Counted from the stretch's first letter, positions 1 through 8,385 are shown. The stretch: 64,000 nt of DNA from JASSUD01 sp031963415 (GCA_031963415.1 JASSUI010000001.1:992001-1056000); one strand, 5' to 3'. Translations and numbers: made by a program. The notes: generated by a model not told the origin, from the letters alone.

Positions 1-617
1 ATTTTCTCTGGTGGGCTTTGTCCGTTGGTTTCTTGCCGAGAAGAAAAAAAGTCTTCAAAGAGTCCCCCAACCGTCCCCTTTAACGATGCATCGGTTTTAA
101 ATTTAAGATCAAAGCCAGAGGTCATATCATTGACTACCCCTTGTGCAAGTTGGCAAGAATTGCCGAGATGTTGATTCAACGCTTGCACTTTCTTTTGAAA
201 GTTTTCAATCCACTTCGCCCCATCTGGAAAGACATTATCGAGTGCAAGCTGAAACGCATACCCTTTGGCATTGGCCGCGATTGAACGTAAAAGCTGTACA
301 AGCTGATCGGTGTTAATAAAAGAGAGAGAGCCGCCGAAGAGGTCCACCCCTCCGCAACCGGCTTTCCAAGAGGGTGGAATCAAGCTAACTAGGTTTTCAT
401 CAAAAATCCGTGTTTTAGTCGTAAAACGACCACCAGCCATGACACCTCGCCGTTGACTTTCATAAACACCTGGCGGCGTGGTGTGGCGCATTTCATCGAA
501 TAATTTATCCATTTGCGCTTGTAAGCCATCGGCATTCGCGCTCCCCACGACACTGCAAAGCACGGCTATTGCGTAGAAGCTTTTCCTATGCCTTCGCCAC
601 GTTGAAATCAATCTCAC
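1..617 (-). CDS. traH: Conjugal transfer protein TraH, N-terminal part (cut by window edge)
   Basis: F-type conjugation protein TraH is a periplasmic/outer-membrane factor needed for pilus assembly and mating-pair stabilisation. I translated the minus strand from a GTG at 617, preceded by AAGGAG. The product opens with a signal-peptide-like stretch and then shows the family segments AGCGGVDLFGGSLSFIN, DQLVQLLRSIAANAKGYAFQ and a later Cys in NSCQLAQG. About 205 residues are visible and the reading frame runs off the left edge. The gene begins one base after the traF stop, so the two are cotranscribed. Family assignment is firm; the true C-terminus cannot be seen. Confidence 0.9.
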   Translation of the reverse strand, partial: MRLISTWRRHRKSFYAIAVLCSVVGSANADGLQAQMDKLFDEMRHTTPPGVYESQRRGVMAGGRFTTKTRIFDENLVSLIPPSWKAGCGGVDLFGGSLSFINTDQLVQLLRSIAANAKGYAFQLALDNVFPDGAKWIENFQKKVQALNQHLGNSCQLAQGVVNDMTSGFDLKFKTDASLKGTVGGLFEDFFSSRQETNGQSPPEK

Positions 618-618
618 G

Positions 619-1623
619 TTACGGCTCCTTACTCATCTTTTTAAGGAAATCAACCAGCTTTGCTGGTGGAATAAAACCATCATTGCTCGGTGGTTGAATG
701 GGTTTTAGCTGCTCTGCTGCGTGAGCTGGAGAAGACAAATAATTGGCTGCGTTATCGTCCACATTCATCACAGGGCGAGCTTGATTAAATGCTTTTTCAG
801 ATAGCCAATTTTTCCGCTTGGCGGCCACCAAAATTCGATGATTAATTTCCGGCAAAGACATCACGCCTTGCCCAATTGCGGCGAATTCTCCATCCGCCGT
901 GGCGAGAAACAACGCAGGGACAGTTTGAATGCCTAACTTCTGAGCATGGCCTTCATCGACTTTAAAGTTAGGAAAAAGATGGCTAGGTAACGGCTGCCCA
1001 TCCAGTGACACTGGAATTACGGTGAACCCTTCGTTTTGCTCTAGTACCTTAATTAAAGGGGCTTGCAATTCACAGTACGGACAATCAGAGCGAAAGAAAA
1101 AGAAAATCCCCAAGCGCTTGGTTAGTGATTTAACCAACTTAATTTTATCCATCCCTGCTTGCCTATCGATTTGCTGGGACGCAAAAGTCGCAGAGGGACG
1201 ACGGCTTAATTCGTCTAATGAAGGATCGCCCAGTGTGACGAGTTCCACCCCATCCGCAAATTGTTCTGAACGATCAACGGCAAAGCGTTGTAGATAGAGA
1301 AAAGCCCGAATATTGTCGGGTGTAGGCTTATCCCAAGCCGCATCTTTGTATTTCTGTAAGTTTTGCCGAAACCAAGCGGCCGAAAACGGCAAAGGATGTT
1401 TTGCAAGTGGATTTTCTTTAGGTGGGCTGGATGGCAAAGAGGCGAAAGCAGGCTTGTTAAGTTCAATAGCCCTTTTTTTCTCGACGGGCATAGATTCATA
1501 CCAAAACCAGCCTTGGGCTTTTTTCGCATAAAAACCGCGAGACTCTTCAGCCTTAATATTCCTTAAGGCACTGAGCATGCACACCGCCACCAGCACCCAA
1601 TAGGACAATTTTCTTAGCATCAT
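619..1623 (-). CDS. traF: Conjugal pilus assembly protein TraF (thioredoxin fold)
   Basis: TraF is a periplasmic protein of F-type type IV secretion systems with a thioredoxin-like C-terminal half, used in pilus assembly together with TraH. The 334-residue product has an N-terminal signal peptide (about residues 1-25) and the central FWYESMPVEKK-like region typical of TraF. A thioredoxin domain begins near residue 165 and carries a CPYC motif at 181-184, so unlike F-plasmid TraF, which lost these cysteines, it could be redox active. The first two codons are both Met and no clear ribosome site precedes them. It is directly followed by traH. Confidence 0.92.
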   Translation of the reverse strand: MMLRKLSYWVLVAVCMLSALRNIKAEESRGFYAKKAQGWFWYESMPVEKKRAIELNKPAFASLPSSPPKENPLAKHPLPFSAAWFRQNLQKYKDAAWDKPTPDNIRAFLYLQRFAVDRSEQFADGVELVTLGDPSLDELSRRPSATFASQQIDRQAGMDKIKLVKSLTKRLGIFFFFRSDCPYCELQAPLIKVLEQNEGFTVIPVSLDGQPLPSHLFPNFKVDEGHAQKLGIQTVPALFLATADGEFAAIGQGVMSLPEINHRILVAAKRKNWLSEKAFNQARPVMNVDDNAANYLSSPAHAAEQLKPIQPPSNDGFIPPAKLVDFLKKMSKEP

Positions 1624-1939
1624 GAGGTTTTGCGTGCTGATTATTCAATATGGTATTCAGCATCGGCAAAACTCTTGTCGGAAGAATTGCCTAAAAAGGG
1701 AAAATAGATTCAATTCATCTTCAGTTGGAACAATCAATACCCTTACATTACAACTTAGCGAAGCCACACTAACTAGCATGGGTAAATGAGTGCCGCTACC
1801 ACTACTAAACAAAGGAAATCAATAATTAACCTGACTTTGGCTCTACGATATTGCACAACAATCAGACATCTTTTACACTTTCCCCGCTTAATTTATTGAT
1901 AAGCACTCATATTTGATTGTTGCTCACGCTTCGATTCCT

Positions 1940-1956
1940 CTTTGCTTTAAGCAAAG
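1940..1956 (+). terminator. Small hairpin with T-rich tail
   Basis: CTTTGCT and AGCAAAG arms separated by TTA, followed on the plus strand by TATTTTTA. It has the look of a weak intrinsic terminator, although no plus-strand gene is visible just upstream. Confidence 0.3.
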
Positions 1957-2097
1957 TATTTTTACATTGATTTTTTTCATTATCTCTTCGGCATAGAAAG
2001 CCTTCTTTCTTTGCCCCGTTATTTCAGGCTAATCATCTGCCTAAAATAATAGCTTCTCGCCTTGAGCTTTGCTCAACGGCCCTTATCTTTCTTTTAG

Positions 2098-2132
2098 GAA
2101 GCGTTTAAAGCCTTTTGGGCTTTAAACGCTTC
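2098..2132 (+). terminator. Perfect 15-bp inverted repeat with 5-nt loop
   Basis: Arms GAAGCGTTTAAAGCC and GGCTTTAAACGCTTC are perfectly complementary around a TTTTG loop, with TTACTTTT after the right arm. It could be an intrinsic terminator or an operator/processing hairpin between the divergent conjugation operons. The position does not decide between these. Confidence 0.4.
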
Positions 2133-2326
2133 TTACTTTTCTAATTACTCCCAAGAGCCATCGGCTTTAAAAAATCGCTTAATCGCACAGCCCATCTATG
2201 CGCTTTATCGTTTGGAGGTTCAATAACTTTATCGTTTTACATTGGCTTAGGCATAGCCATCCTATGCCAGTGATAGAAAAACAAGCTGGCAATACAAGTA
2301 AAAATTATTTTTTATCGGAGACAAAT

Positions 2327-2866
2327 ATGCTGAACCGTTCATCACGGTGGCTATTTTTCGCTTTCTTCTTCAGTTGGATACCAGTTGCCACTGCCTTTGA
2401 TCTGCAGGGGACTTTCTTTGAGCAAGCAGCCAAACGTTATGCCATCGATGCCAAGCCGCTCTATGCCATCGCATTGGCCGAATCTGCTTTGAGTAGAGGA
2501 AACCATCAGGTCAGCCCGTGGCCTTGGACACTACGCAGTCTCCCTCCCCCTTTTTATACCAGAACCCAACAAGAAGCAGAAAGCATGCTGGCTGCTTTCC
2601 AAAAACAATTTGGACGGAACATTGATATCGGTGTGATGCAAATCAGCCTGCATTGGCAGAAAAACGCATTCAGCCATCCGGCCACACTTCTGGATACCCA
2701 AACCAACATCATGCTAGGGGCCAACATGCTTTATGACGCTATCCAATCTGCACCGCAGGATCTGGAATTGGGCGTAGGTCGCTATCACCACTGGAAAAAC
2801 ACGGTTAAAGCACGTGCTTACGGTAGGCACGTTTTAACTTTCTACCGCAACTTAACCACTCTTTAG
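2327..2866 (+). CDS. Lytic transglycosylase (SLT domain), conjugation-associated
   Basis: Predicted periplasmic enzyme that cleaves peptidoglycan so the conjugation apparatus can cross the wall. I start it at ATG 2327, just after CGGAGA, because a signal peptide follows directly (hydrophobic run LFFAFFFSWIPVATA, residues 9-23). The 179-residue product then has the SLT layout: catalytic Glu52 in ALAESAL, the DIGVMQISLHW segment, NIMLGANML and a terminal RYH motif. It lies 12 bases upstream of the FlhD-like gene and probably shares its transcript. An in-frame upstream extension to 2198 lacks a ribosome site. Confidence 0.85.
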   Translation: MLNRSSRWLFFAFFFSWIPVATAFDLQGTFFEQAAKRYAIDAKPLYAIALAESALSRGNHQVSPWPWTLRSLPPPFYTRTQQEAESMLAAFQKQFGRNIDIGVMQISLHWQKNAFSHPATLLDTQTNIMLGANMLYDAIQSAPQDLELGVGRYHHWKNTVKARAYGRHVLTFYRNLTTL

Positions 2867-2878
2867 GAGAAAAAAACT

Positions 2879-3484
2879 ATGTTGAACATAGACCCAGTAG
2901 GTGAATTAGATAACCAAGCAATTCGACTTGATCAAAAAAAAGCCGATCAAGCTATCTATGAGTTTGACTTGAGTATGTGGTTGTCACTTAAACAACTTGC
3001 TCAAGCCCATCCCAAAATAGCCGCACGTCAATTTGGACTCAGTGCTAAAACAATTGCGTACATAGCACAGGCAGAGCAAGAAACCTTAATGCTATTTGCC
3101 TCTGGCGTCCTTACTTCATTCAGATTAGAAACTAATGAGAAAGATATTCTGCAATGGCTAGCGCAACCTAGTGATCGAATTCTAGGTTTGAATCAAGAAG
3201 AACGCTATTTCAATACCACGCATGATGCGTATTGGTCACTTTTACAGCGTGCAGCTCATCGTGAATGGGAGGTGGCAAGCGTTACTTTTAGCATTTCACC
3301 GCAGCTTGCACAGGCAATAGCGCAAGCCACGGATAATCAACTGAGATACCTAGCCCGTCAAGAGATTCGCTTTACACCACGCTTTCATGAGTCGGTCATT
3401 CAGGAGCTAATAGAAGATGATGATCCGACCTATACCGTACTCAAAAAAATGCTGCAATCTCTAGCTAACACTAAAAAAAACTAA
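2879..3484 (+). CDS. FlhD-like transcriptional activator subunit (SetD/AcaD-type)
   Basis: Residues about 26-95 align by eye with flagellar activator FlhD: IYEFDLSMWLSLKQLA resembles FlhD IYDINLSYLLLAQRL, followed by the region around RQFGLSAKTIAYIAQAEQ and a SFRLE segment. The protein is 201 residues, longer than FlhD (about 116), and its C-terminal half seems to repeat a similar helical pattern (FSISPQLAQAIAQATDNQLRYLA). The next gene is FlhC-like, and no flagellar gene is present. FlhDC relatives SetCD and AcaCD are known master activators of SXT/R391 elements and IncC plasmids, so I infer it activates transfer genes here. A strong AGGAG precedes the ATG. Confidence 0.72.
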   Translation: MLNIDPVGELDNQAIRLDQKKADQAIYEFDLSMWLSLKQLAQAHPKIAARQFGLSAKTIAYIAQAEQETLMLFASGVLTSFRLETNEKDILQWLAQPSDRILGLNQEERYFNTTHDAYWSLLQRAAHREWEVASVTFSISPQLAQAIAQATDNQLRYLARQEIRFTPRFHESVIQELIEDDDPTYTVLKKMLQSLANTKKN

Positions 3485-3516
3485 ACAGTCTCGCTCAACA
3501 AATAGGACACAGCCCC

Positions 3517-4143
3517 ATGTATAAGGTCGGTGGAATTTACCATCCAGAGCATGATGGTTTCGGAGGCAATGGCGAATTGAATGGTGAAGCCTCTGTCAGA
3601 TGGGTACTCAATCAACGCCCTAATCTTACGAACAAATGGATTGCGGCTCGATACATGATGCTGTCGGGTTTTGCGTCTAGCATTGTGATGATTGAAACAG
3701 GGTTGATCTACACTAAAATCTCCCGACTCTATCAAGAGTTGGAATACGAAGGACACGAACTTAAACGAAAATATCAACCCATCAAAAAAGGACACCAATT
3801 AATCAACAGCCACATGGCGAGAATACAAGCCTCCGTTTTGGTGCAACTTTATCTTTGCCTTAATAATGATGTCGATATAAAGGATGCCATTAGTATTCGC
3901 ACGCTATATCAAGCATACCGCATGTACCACGCCATCCGAAACGAAGTCATAGTGAAAAGAAAAGCGAATTGGCTGCCATTTAACATTACGGATGCATGGT
4001 GCCTTTTAAAAGAGATGCAAGACGGCGAAGCCACGATTAAAAAATACAAGCCTTGCAAATGCCATGTTTATAACTCTATTCACCAACGCACTTATATTGA
4101 TTGCCCATTCTGCAGGAGATTAAAAAAGAGTGACTTAAGGTAG
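3517..4143 (+). CDS. FlhC-like transcriptional activator subunit (SetC/AcaC-type)
   Basis: The 208-residue product follows the FlhC plan. An N-terminal helical segment (WIAARYMMLSGFASSIVMIETGL, then ISRLYQEL) matches FlhC LITLGARLQML...RLIKLYKEL. A central AYRMYH matches FlhC AYRLYL, then comes an AWCLLKEM helix, and a C-terminal zinc site has cysteines in KPCKCHVY and DCPFCRR. FlhC binds DNA and zinc in a complex with FlhD. The pairing with the upstream FlhD-like gene, 32 bases apart, makes a SetCD/AcaCD-type activator the best reading. Its target promoters cannot be read from the sequence. Confidence 0.72.
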   Translation: MYKVGGIYHPEHDGFGGNGELNGEASVRWVLNQRPNLTNKWIAARYMMLSGFASSIVMIETGLIYTKISRLYQELEYEGHELKRKYQPIKKGHQLINSHMARIQASVLVQLYLCLNNDVDIKDAISIRTLYQAYRMYHAIRNEVIVKRKANWLPFNITDAWCLLKEMQDGEATIKKYKPCKCHVYNSIHQRTYIDCPFCRRLKKSDLR

Positions 4144-4170
4144 AAAAACACCCTTAACCATAGTCTAGTT

Positions 4171-4234
4171 TTCCACATGTGGAATGCGTTGCCTTACGTT
4201 CCACATGTGGAATGTATCCTTTACATTCCACATA
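4171..4234. promoter_or_regulatory. Phased palindromes TTCCACATGTGGAA (candidate operator or oriT)
   Basis: Two perfect 14-bp palindromes TTCCACATGTGGAA lie at 4171-4184 and 4199-4212. A third, half-conserved copy (TTCCACAT plus diverged half) starts at 4226. Spacing is 28 and 27 bases centre to centre. They sit in the 168-base gap between the FlhC-like gene and the MobI-like gene. In SXT/R391 and IncC elements the transfer origin lies next to mobI, so this may be oriT, MobI binding sites or an operator. The array is seen directly; the role is inferred. Confidence 0.6.
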
Positions 4235-4311
4235 GATAGATATGTGAAACGCAAACAAAATGAGCCTAAAGAAAAATAGGACAAGCCAAAATTTAAAATA
4301 AAGAGGCATCA

Positions 4312-4863
4312 ATGACAGACAAATCCTTTGACTGGTCATTCTTATTTGAAACCCATAACCAAGCGTTACGTGCGGATATCACCAATGAAGATCATGAGCG
4401 TGAAGCGATGGCATTCATCCAGTCTGCCTACAATCTGATTGATCGAGAACTCATGCGTATTGCCACCGATGCACAAAGTCAGGCGGACGTATTTTGGGAA
4501 CAAAATCGGGTTATGCGTAAAACGGGCGGGGGAAAAGAGCAAGGCCAATATGGAACTAGAATTAAACTGAATAAATCCTGTTTATCAATACAGTGGTATC
4601 GCAATCAATACCATATAGGGAAAAGCGATCAGATCAAACCACCGTTTTCTCACTACATCCCTAAAGGACGAGCTGGCTACCGTTACCCTAAAAGTACATT
4701 CACAGACATACACAATTCCTGGGAAAAAGATTTAATTGAACAAATCGAACAACGTTATGGGAGTCTACGCGCTCAAGCGGAGACGCTTTCAGAGATGCGT
4801 AATCTATTGAGGAAATATAAAACGCTGATCTTTAAAAGTTACGGTGCCGCAATAGAAAAGTAA
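4312..4863 (+). CDS. mobI: MobI-like auxiliary mobilisation protein
   Basis: A 183-residue, hydrophilic protein. It resembles the MobI family of SXT/R391 and IncC elements, which is needed for recognition of oriT and initiation of transfer. Features consistent with that family are an N-terminal helical part with FWEQNRVM, a Gly/Arg-rich YGTRIKLN segment before SLSIQWYRN, a YIPKGRAGYRYP motif, and a C-terminal WEKDLIEQIEQRYGSLR helix. I recognise this from memory of the family and could not align it. The upstream palindrome array and the adjacent FlhDC-like genes support the call. If wrong, it is an unknown ICE accessory protein. Confidence 0.55.
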   Translation: MTDKSFDWSFLFETHNQALRADITNEDHEREAMAFIQSAYNLIDRELMRIATDAQSQADVFWEQNRVMRKTGGGKEQGQYGTRIKLNKSCLSIQWYRNQYHIGKSDQIKPPFSHYIPKGRAGYRYPKSTFTDIHNSWEKDLIEQIEQRYGSLRAQAETLSEMRNLLRKYKTLIFKSYGAAIEK

Positions 4864-4881
4864 AAGAAAAAATGGCATTCA

Positions 4882-5592
4882 TTAATGAACGGTTCTTTTA
4901 GCACAGCAATCTTCATATTTTTTACCTGAGCCACAGACACATAGAACAGGCATAGTAGTTTTTGAAGAGATCTGGTAAAAATTGCTCGCCTTACTTAAAT
5001 TTGGAGCATTTTCTAGACGCTGAGACGCAAAATATTCATAAATTCCTGGAACATTAACGATTAACTGTGCAATCAATCGATCTCGCTGTTTTTTGCTCAC
5101 AGGTTTCTCGTAAGAGCGCATAGCCAGATCAGGATGATGTTCATAGGCTAAAGCGAAAATAGGAGCCAGCAATCCCGCTTCTTCGTCGTTTTTTAATAAT
5201 TCACCCCATCCCGTTCCACTTAATTCCATCCCGCGCAAAAAACCTATTGCCCAATCATTACCGCAAATCTTCCCCTTTTCATCTTCAATAAATAAAGGAA
5301 GCAAAACAACGCTAGTTTCCAGCGCATGAGCCACATGCTTCCAATGACCTTGGATTAATTGCTTAAATTTTTGAGCTTCTTGCGCATTATTAAAAATCTC
5401 TTCGGCAGGCTTTTCGCCGCCCCATAGTTCAGGCAGATACTTCTCTGGCGCAACGCACCTTGGCGCACAAATTAAGGCAGCAAAGAAGCCATCCAAAGCT
5501 TCTAAATTCATCGCACGTTGAGCGGCGAAACGATTCATCAAAAGATTGAGCCATTCGTACTCTGCTTCGGCTAAGCGAAAGGAATCAGACAT
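4882..5592 (-). CDS. YecA/UPF0149 family protein with C-terminal SEC-C zinc motif
   Basis: The 236-residue product has the YgfB/YecA helical domain (MNLEALDGFFAALICAPRCVAPEKYLPELWGG near residues 28-60) and ends with an SEC-C metal-binding motif (VCGSGKKYEDCC). SEC-C tails bind zinc and occur on SecA and many small proteins; the cellular role of YecA is unsettled. It is transcribed against the neighbouring ICE genes and converges on the MobI-like gene, 18 bases apart. Whether it is ICE cargo or plays a part in the element is unknown. Confidence 0.85.
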   Translation of the reverse strand: MSDSFRLAEAEYEWLNLLMNRFAAQRAMNLEALDGFFAALICAPRCVAPEKYLPELWGGEKPAEEIFNNAQEAQKFKQLIQGHWKHVAHALETSVVLLPLFIEDEKGKICGNDWAIGFLRGMELSGTGWGELLKNDEEAGLLAPIFALAYEHHPDLAMRSYEKPVSKKQRDRLIAQLIVNVPGIYEYFASQRLENAPNLSKASNFYQISSKTTMPVLCVCGSGKKYEDCCAKRTVH

Positions 5593-5889
5593 TAATAATT
5601 ACCGAAAAAACATATCGAGGCATTGAGTATTTAATGCACAGGCTAATAAAAGAACTGCGATAAAAAGACATACACCATATGAAGCCAATCGTTAAGCATT
5701 TGCTTCCTGAAATTGACAAAATTATAACAACTGAGTTTAAAAGTAACGCTCTACACTACAAACATACAAAGAACAGTATGTAATCACCATAAAAAGCATG
5801 AAATGGTTTTATTTTTTAAAAAATTGCATAAATAGGTTCATGAAAAACAATAACCATTCATAGCTGACAAACCGCTTTTGGAGAAAAGT

Positions 5890-6303
5890 ATGGAAGAGGC
5901 ATCGGGTAGTGAAGAAGATAATACATTAACCCCTGAATTATTACCCCTTCAGGTCTTAAAAGTAGAAGACGTAGTTAGAAAATTCGATTTTCATGCTACT
6001 ACCATTAGGGCGGAAGCAGCACGAGGAAATCTACCTGCCGCAAAAATAGCGGGGGAGTGGAGATTTATTTATATTGATCTAATTAAATGGATCCGTGCAC
6101 AATATCGGTGCACTGTCTCCGTAGATAAGGAGAAAGTATGTCAATCAAAATCTACGAGAGAAAAGATAGCAAAGCCCTGTGGGTCCGCATCACGTTCCCA
6201 ATCGGAGAAGCGTTACGCTGCTCTACTGGAACTGAAAACTGGAAAGAAGCCGAGGCCTGGGCTATCCAAAAGCAATACGAAGTATGGCGAGAGCGGAACT
6301 TAG
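5890..6303 (+). CDS. Excisionase-like HTH DNA-binding protein
   Basis: The core segment LKVEDVVRKFDFHATTIRAEAARGNLPAAKIAGEWRF followed by DLIKWI is a winged HTH_17/MerR-type fold as found in excisionases (Xis) and related recombination directionality factors. I start it at ATG 5890 because GGAG lies 6 bases before it; a TTG at 5878 is in frame but overlaps that site. The conserved fold ends near 6120. The remaining 60 residues overlap the integrase start by 166 bases in another frame and are low-complexity, so this tail may matter little. Position just before int is typical for xis. Confidence 0.65.
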   Translation: MEEASGSEEDNTLTPELLPLQVLKVEDVVRKFDFHATTIRAEAARGNLPAAKIAGEWRFIYIDLIKWIRAQYRCTVSVDKEKVCQSKSTREKIAKPCGSASRSQSEKRYAALLELKTGKKPRPGLSKSNTKYGESGT

Positions 6304-7202
6304 AAACCAAGTCCCAATTTCCTAACAATGAGGCTATTGTAGAGCAATCCCCAGAAATTGAAACCAGTTATCTATGGGAGGAAGCTGTTGCAAGGTGGTG
6401 TGAGGAGAGTGAGCATCTAGCCACGTATGACGAAAGTTTAGGTCGATTTCGTTGGTTTGATACTCATCTTAGAGGTGTTGCATTAGCCGATATCACGCAA
6501 CAAAAAATTGCAAATATTGCTTCAATCAAAGCGAAGCAGACCTCTAAGGCTACGGCGAATCGTAATATGTCATTACTAAGAGCCGTATTACGGCGTGCAG
6601 CGGATAGCTGGCAGTGGATCGATAAAGCGCCCAAAGTGAGCATGTTTAAGGTTGCTAAACGGCGTGTGCGCTTTTTGACAGTTGCAGAGGCTGATGCTTT
6701 AGCAAAGCGTTTACCTGAACATTTGCGGGACATGATGCTATTTACTTTAGCAACAGGCTTACGCAAATCAAATGTCACAGGTTTGGAGTGGTCGCAGGTA
6801 AATTTAGAAGCTAGAAAATCTTGGATTCATCCTGAACAAGCTAAAGCTGGCGATGCAATCGGAACACCGCTTAATGAAAATGCCTGGAAAGTCTTAGAGC
6901 GCCAGCGAGGAAAGCATCACACACGTGTTTTTACCTACCAAGGTAAGCCCGTTAGAGAGGTAAATACAAAAGCTTGGCGCAAGGCTTTGCGAGATGTTGG
7001 AATCAAAGACTTTCGTTGGCATGATTTGCGGCATACCTGGGCATCTTGGCTTGCAATGAAAGGGGCTACTCTTTCTGAATTACAAGAGCTAGGAGGGTGG
7101 AAATCCCCTGAAATGGTGCAGCGGTATGCGCATCTGTCAACGGATCATCTAGCTCGCACCTCAGCGCGGTTAGATGATGTGATGAATTTGATTTCTATTT
7201 AG
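6138..7202 (+). CDS. int: Tyrosine-type integrase of the ICE
   Basis: Site-specific recombinase of the phage-integrase family, 354 residues. N-terminal part: SIKIYERKDSKALWVRI and a SAM-like core-binding domain (about 75-165). Catalytic domain 180-340: Arg209 (TGLRKSN), Lys near 237, His295 and Arg298 in HDLRHTW, Trp321 in GGWKS (common in place of His) and the nucleophile Tyr330 in RYAHLS. All catalytic residues are present, so it should be active. AAGGAG precedes the ATG. It ends 73 bases from the 3' end of tRNA-Ala, the usual arrangement for an element integrated into a tRNA gene. Confidence 0.93.
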   Translation: MSIKIYERKDSKALWVRITFPIGEALRCSTGTENWKEAEAWAIQKQYEVWRERNLETKSQFPNNEAIVEQSPEIETSYLWEEAVARWCEESEHLATYDESLGRFRWFDTHLRGVALADITQQKIANIASIKAKQTSKATANRNMSLLRAVLRRAADSWQWIDKAPKVSMFKVAKRRVRFLTVAEADALAKRLPEHLRDMMLFTLATGLRKSNVTGLEWSQVNLEARKSWIHPEQAKAGDAIGTPLNENAWKVLERQRGKHHTRVFTYQGKPVREVNTKAWRKALRDVGIKDFRWHDLRHTWASWLAMKGATLSELQELGGWKSPEMVQRYAHLSTDHLARTSARLDDVMNLISI

Positions 7203-7274
7203 CTTACGTGTACGTTTTTTGTACGGTGGCCTATTTAAGATTTTTGCCAAATAGCCGCAAACCCTTGAATTGAT

Positions 7275-7350
<76 letters not shown>

Positions 7351-7418
7351 ATATGGAGAGAAAATTCTAGCACAGGGTTTATTGATTTTTAGCGCAAGAA
7401 AATTGACCAAAAATTAGC

Positions 7419-7464
7419 CCTATTCGTTATTTGCACGCTAATTCTTTGCAATTAAACGAATAGG
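7419..7464 (-). terminator. Inverted repeat downstream of dolP
   Basis: CCTATTCGTT and AACGAATAGG arms separated by 26 bases, between the dolP stop and tRNA-Ala. The long loop makes it a weak terminator candidate for the leftward dolP transcript. Confidence 0.25.
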
Positions 7465-7498
7465 ACGGAGGAACTTTTACGAGAATGAAATTAATCCG

Positions 7499-8275
7499 CT
7501 ATTTGCTAAGTTCAGAGGTGGAGTTTTTTATCGGAGCCGGCGCTTGTTGTTCAAGTGGCTGGGTTTTGATGGAAGTTTGAGAAACCACACCCGTTTGCAC
7601 ATCAGCGTTGGATGTCGTGGACAGTGCCTCTGAGTTGCTAGGCGCCGCTTGTGCGGAAATTATCGCGGCTCTCTCGCGGGCTGCTTCAGGTTGTATGTAT
7701 TGAAATACTTTTACGACTTGCAACACACCAGGCACACGGCTTGTTACATCGGCTGCCAAATTGCCCTCAGTCACGCTGACGAGCCCCATCAAATAAACTA
7801 TGCCGCGCTCAGTAACCACTTTTAGGAAATTCGCTGAGAGCTTTTCTTCACGAATCAAAGCGGTTTTAACTTTGGCTGTTAAATAAGCATCATTTGAACG
7901 AGCCGGCAGCGAGCTCGCGCCTTGCACGGCTAGCTCATTAATGATGCTACGTACATTTGGTAAGTTACGTACCAGTGTTTCGGCTTTTTGTTTGGCTACT
8001 TGAGTCGGCACTTCACCGGTTAATAACACATGTCGGTTAAATACAGCGATATTTAAATGCGCTTCTTGAGGCATCTGGCGAGAAAATTGAGTCACAGCTT
8101 TAATTTGAATTTCTCGATCTTCTGTTTGCGTGCCAAAAGTACGACGATCAGAAACGATCATGGCTCCACCACCAGCAGCTCCAACAAGAACAAGTGGACA
8201 TCCTTGCAGCGAAAGCGTTGCGCTCAATGCCAACATACCTACGTAAAACATTTTTTTTAAGCGTACTGCTTTCAT
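7499..8275 (-). CDS. dolP: BON-domain outer-membrane lipoprotein (DolP/YraP-like)
   Basis: DolP is an outer-membrane lipoprotein that supports envelope integrity. The product has a lipoprotein signal peptide ending at LQGC and two BON domains (about residues 50-115 and 125-195: LNIAVFNRHVLLTGEVPT and LKVVTERGIVYLMGLV). A proline- and glutamine-rich tail after residue 200 is longer than in E. coli DolP. I start at ATG 8275, 8 bases after AGGAG; a TTG at 8278 is also in frame. It is divergent from ubiJ across a strong hairpin. Confidence 0.88.
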   Translation of the reverse strand: MKAVRLKKMFYVGMLALSATLSLQGCPLVLVGAAGGGAMIVSDRRTFGTQTEDREIQIKAVTQFSRQMPQEAHLNIAVFNRHVLLTGEVPTQVAKQKAETLVRNLPNVRSIINELAVQGASSLPARSNDAYLTAKVKTALIREEKLSANFLKVVTERGIVYLMGLVSVTEGNLAADVTSRVPGVLQVVKVFQYIQPEAARERAAIISAQAAPSNSEALSTTSNADVQTGVVSQTSIKTQPLEQQAPAPIKNSTSELSK

Positions 8276-8342
8276 CAATCGTTCTCCTGTTAAAAGTGTT
8301 TATTCAGATTTATACCCTACAATAGGATATCTTTCGCTTAAG

Positions 8343-8385
8343 AGCATGTTTGTCTCTCTTCTAAAAGAAGAGAGACAAACATGCT
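8343..8385. repeat. Perfect 20-bp inverted repeat (3-nt loop) between dolP and ubiJ
   Basis: Arms AGCATGTTTGTCTCTCTTCT and its exact complement flank a loop of AAA. The sequence can form a long RNA hairpin on either strand in the gap between divergent genes. There is no T-tract after either arm. The AGCATGTT edge resembles the ends of the MITE-like repeats elsewhere in the window (AGARCCTGTT), so it may be a minimal derivative. Confidence 0.6.

Larger units (their letters stand above)
1624..2326. other. Intergenic region between divergent traF and transglycosylase genes
   Basis: No convincing gene here. It must hold the promoters for the leftward traFH operon and for the rightward slt-flhDC-like genes. 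It is AT-rich and has two hairpins, listed separately (1940-1956 and 2098-2132). An in-frame upward extension of the transglycosylase reading frame starts at 2198 but is not needed, because a signal peptide begins at 2327. Confidence 0.5.
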
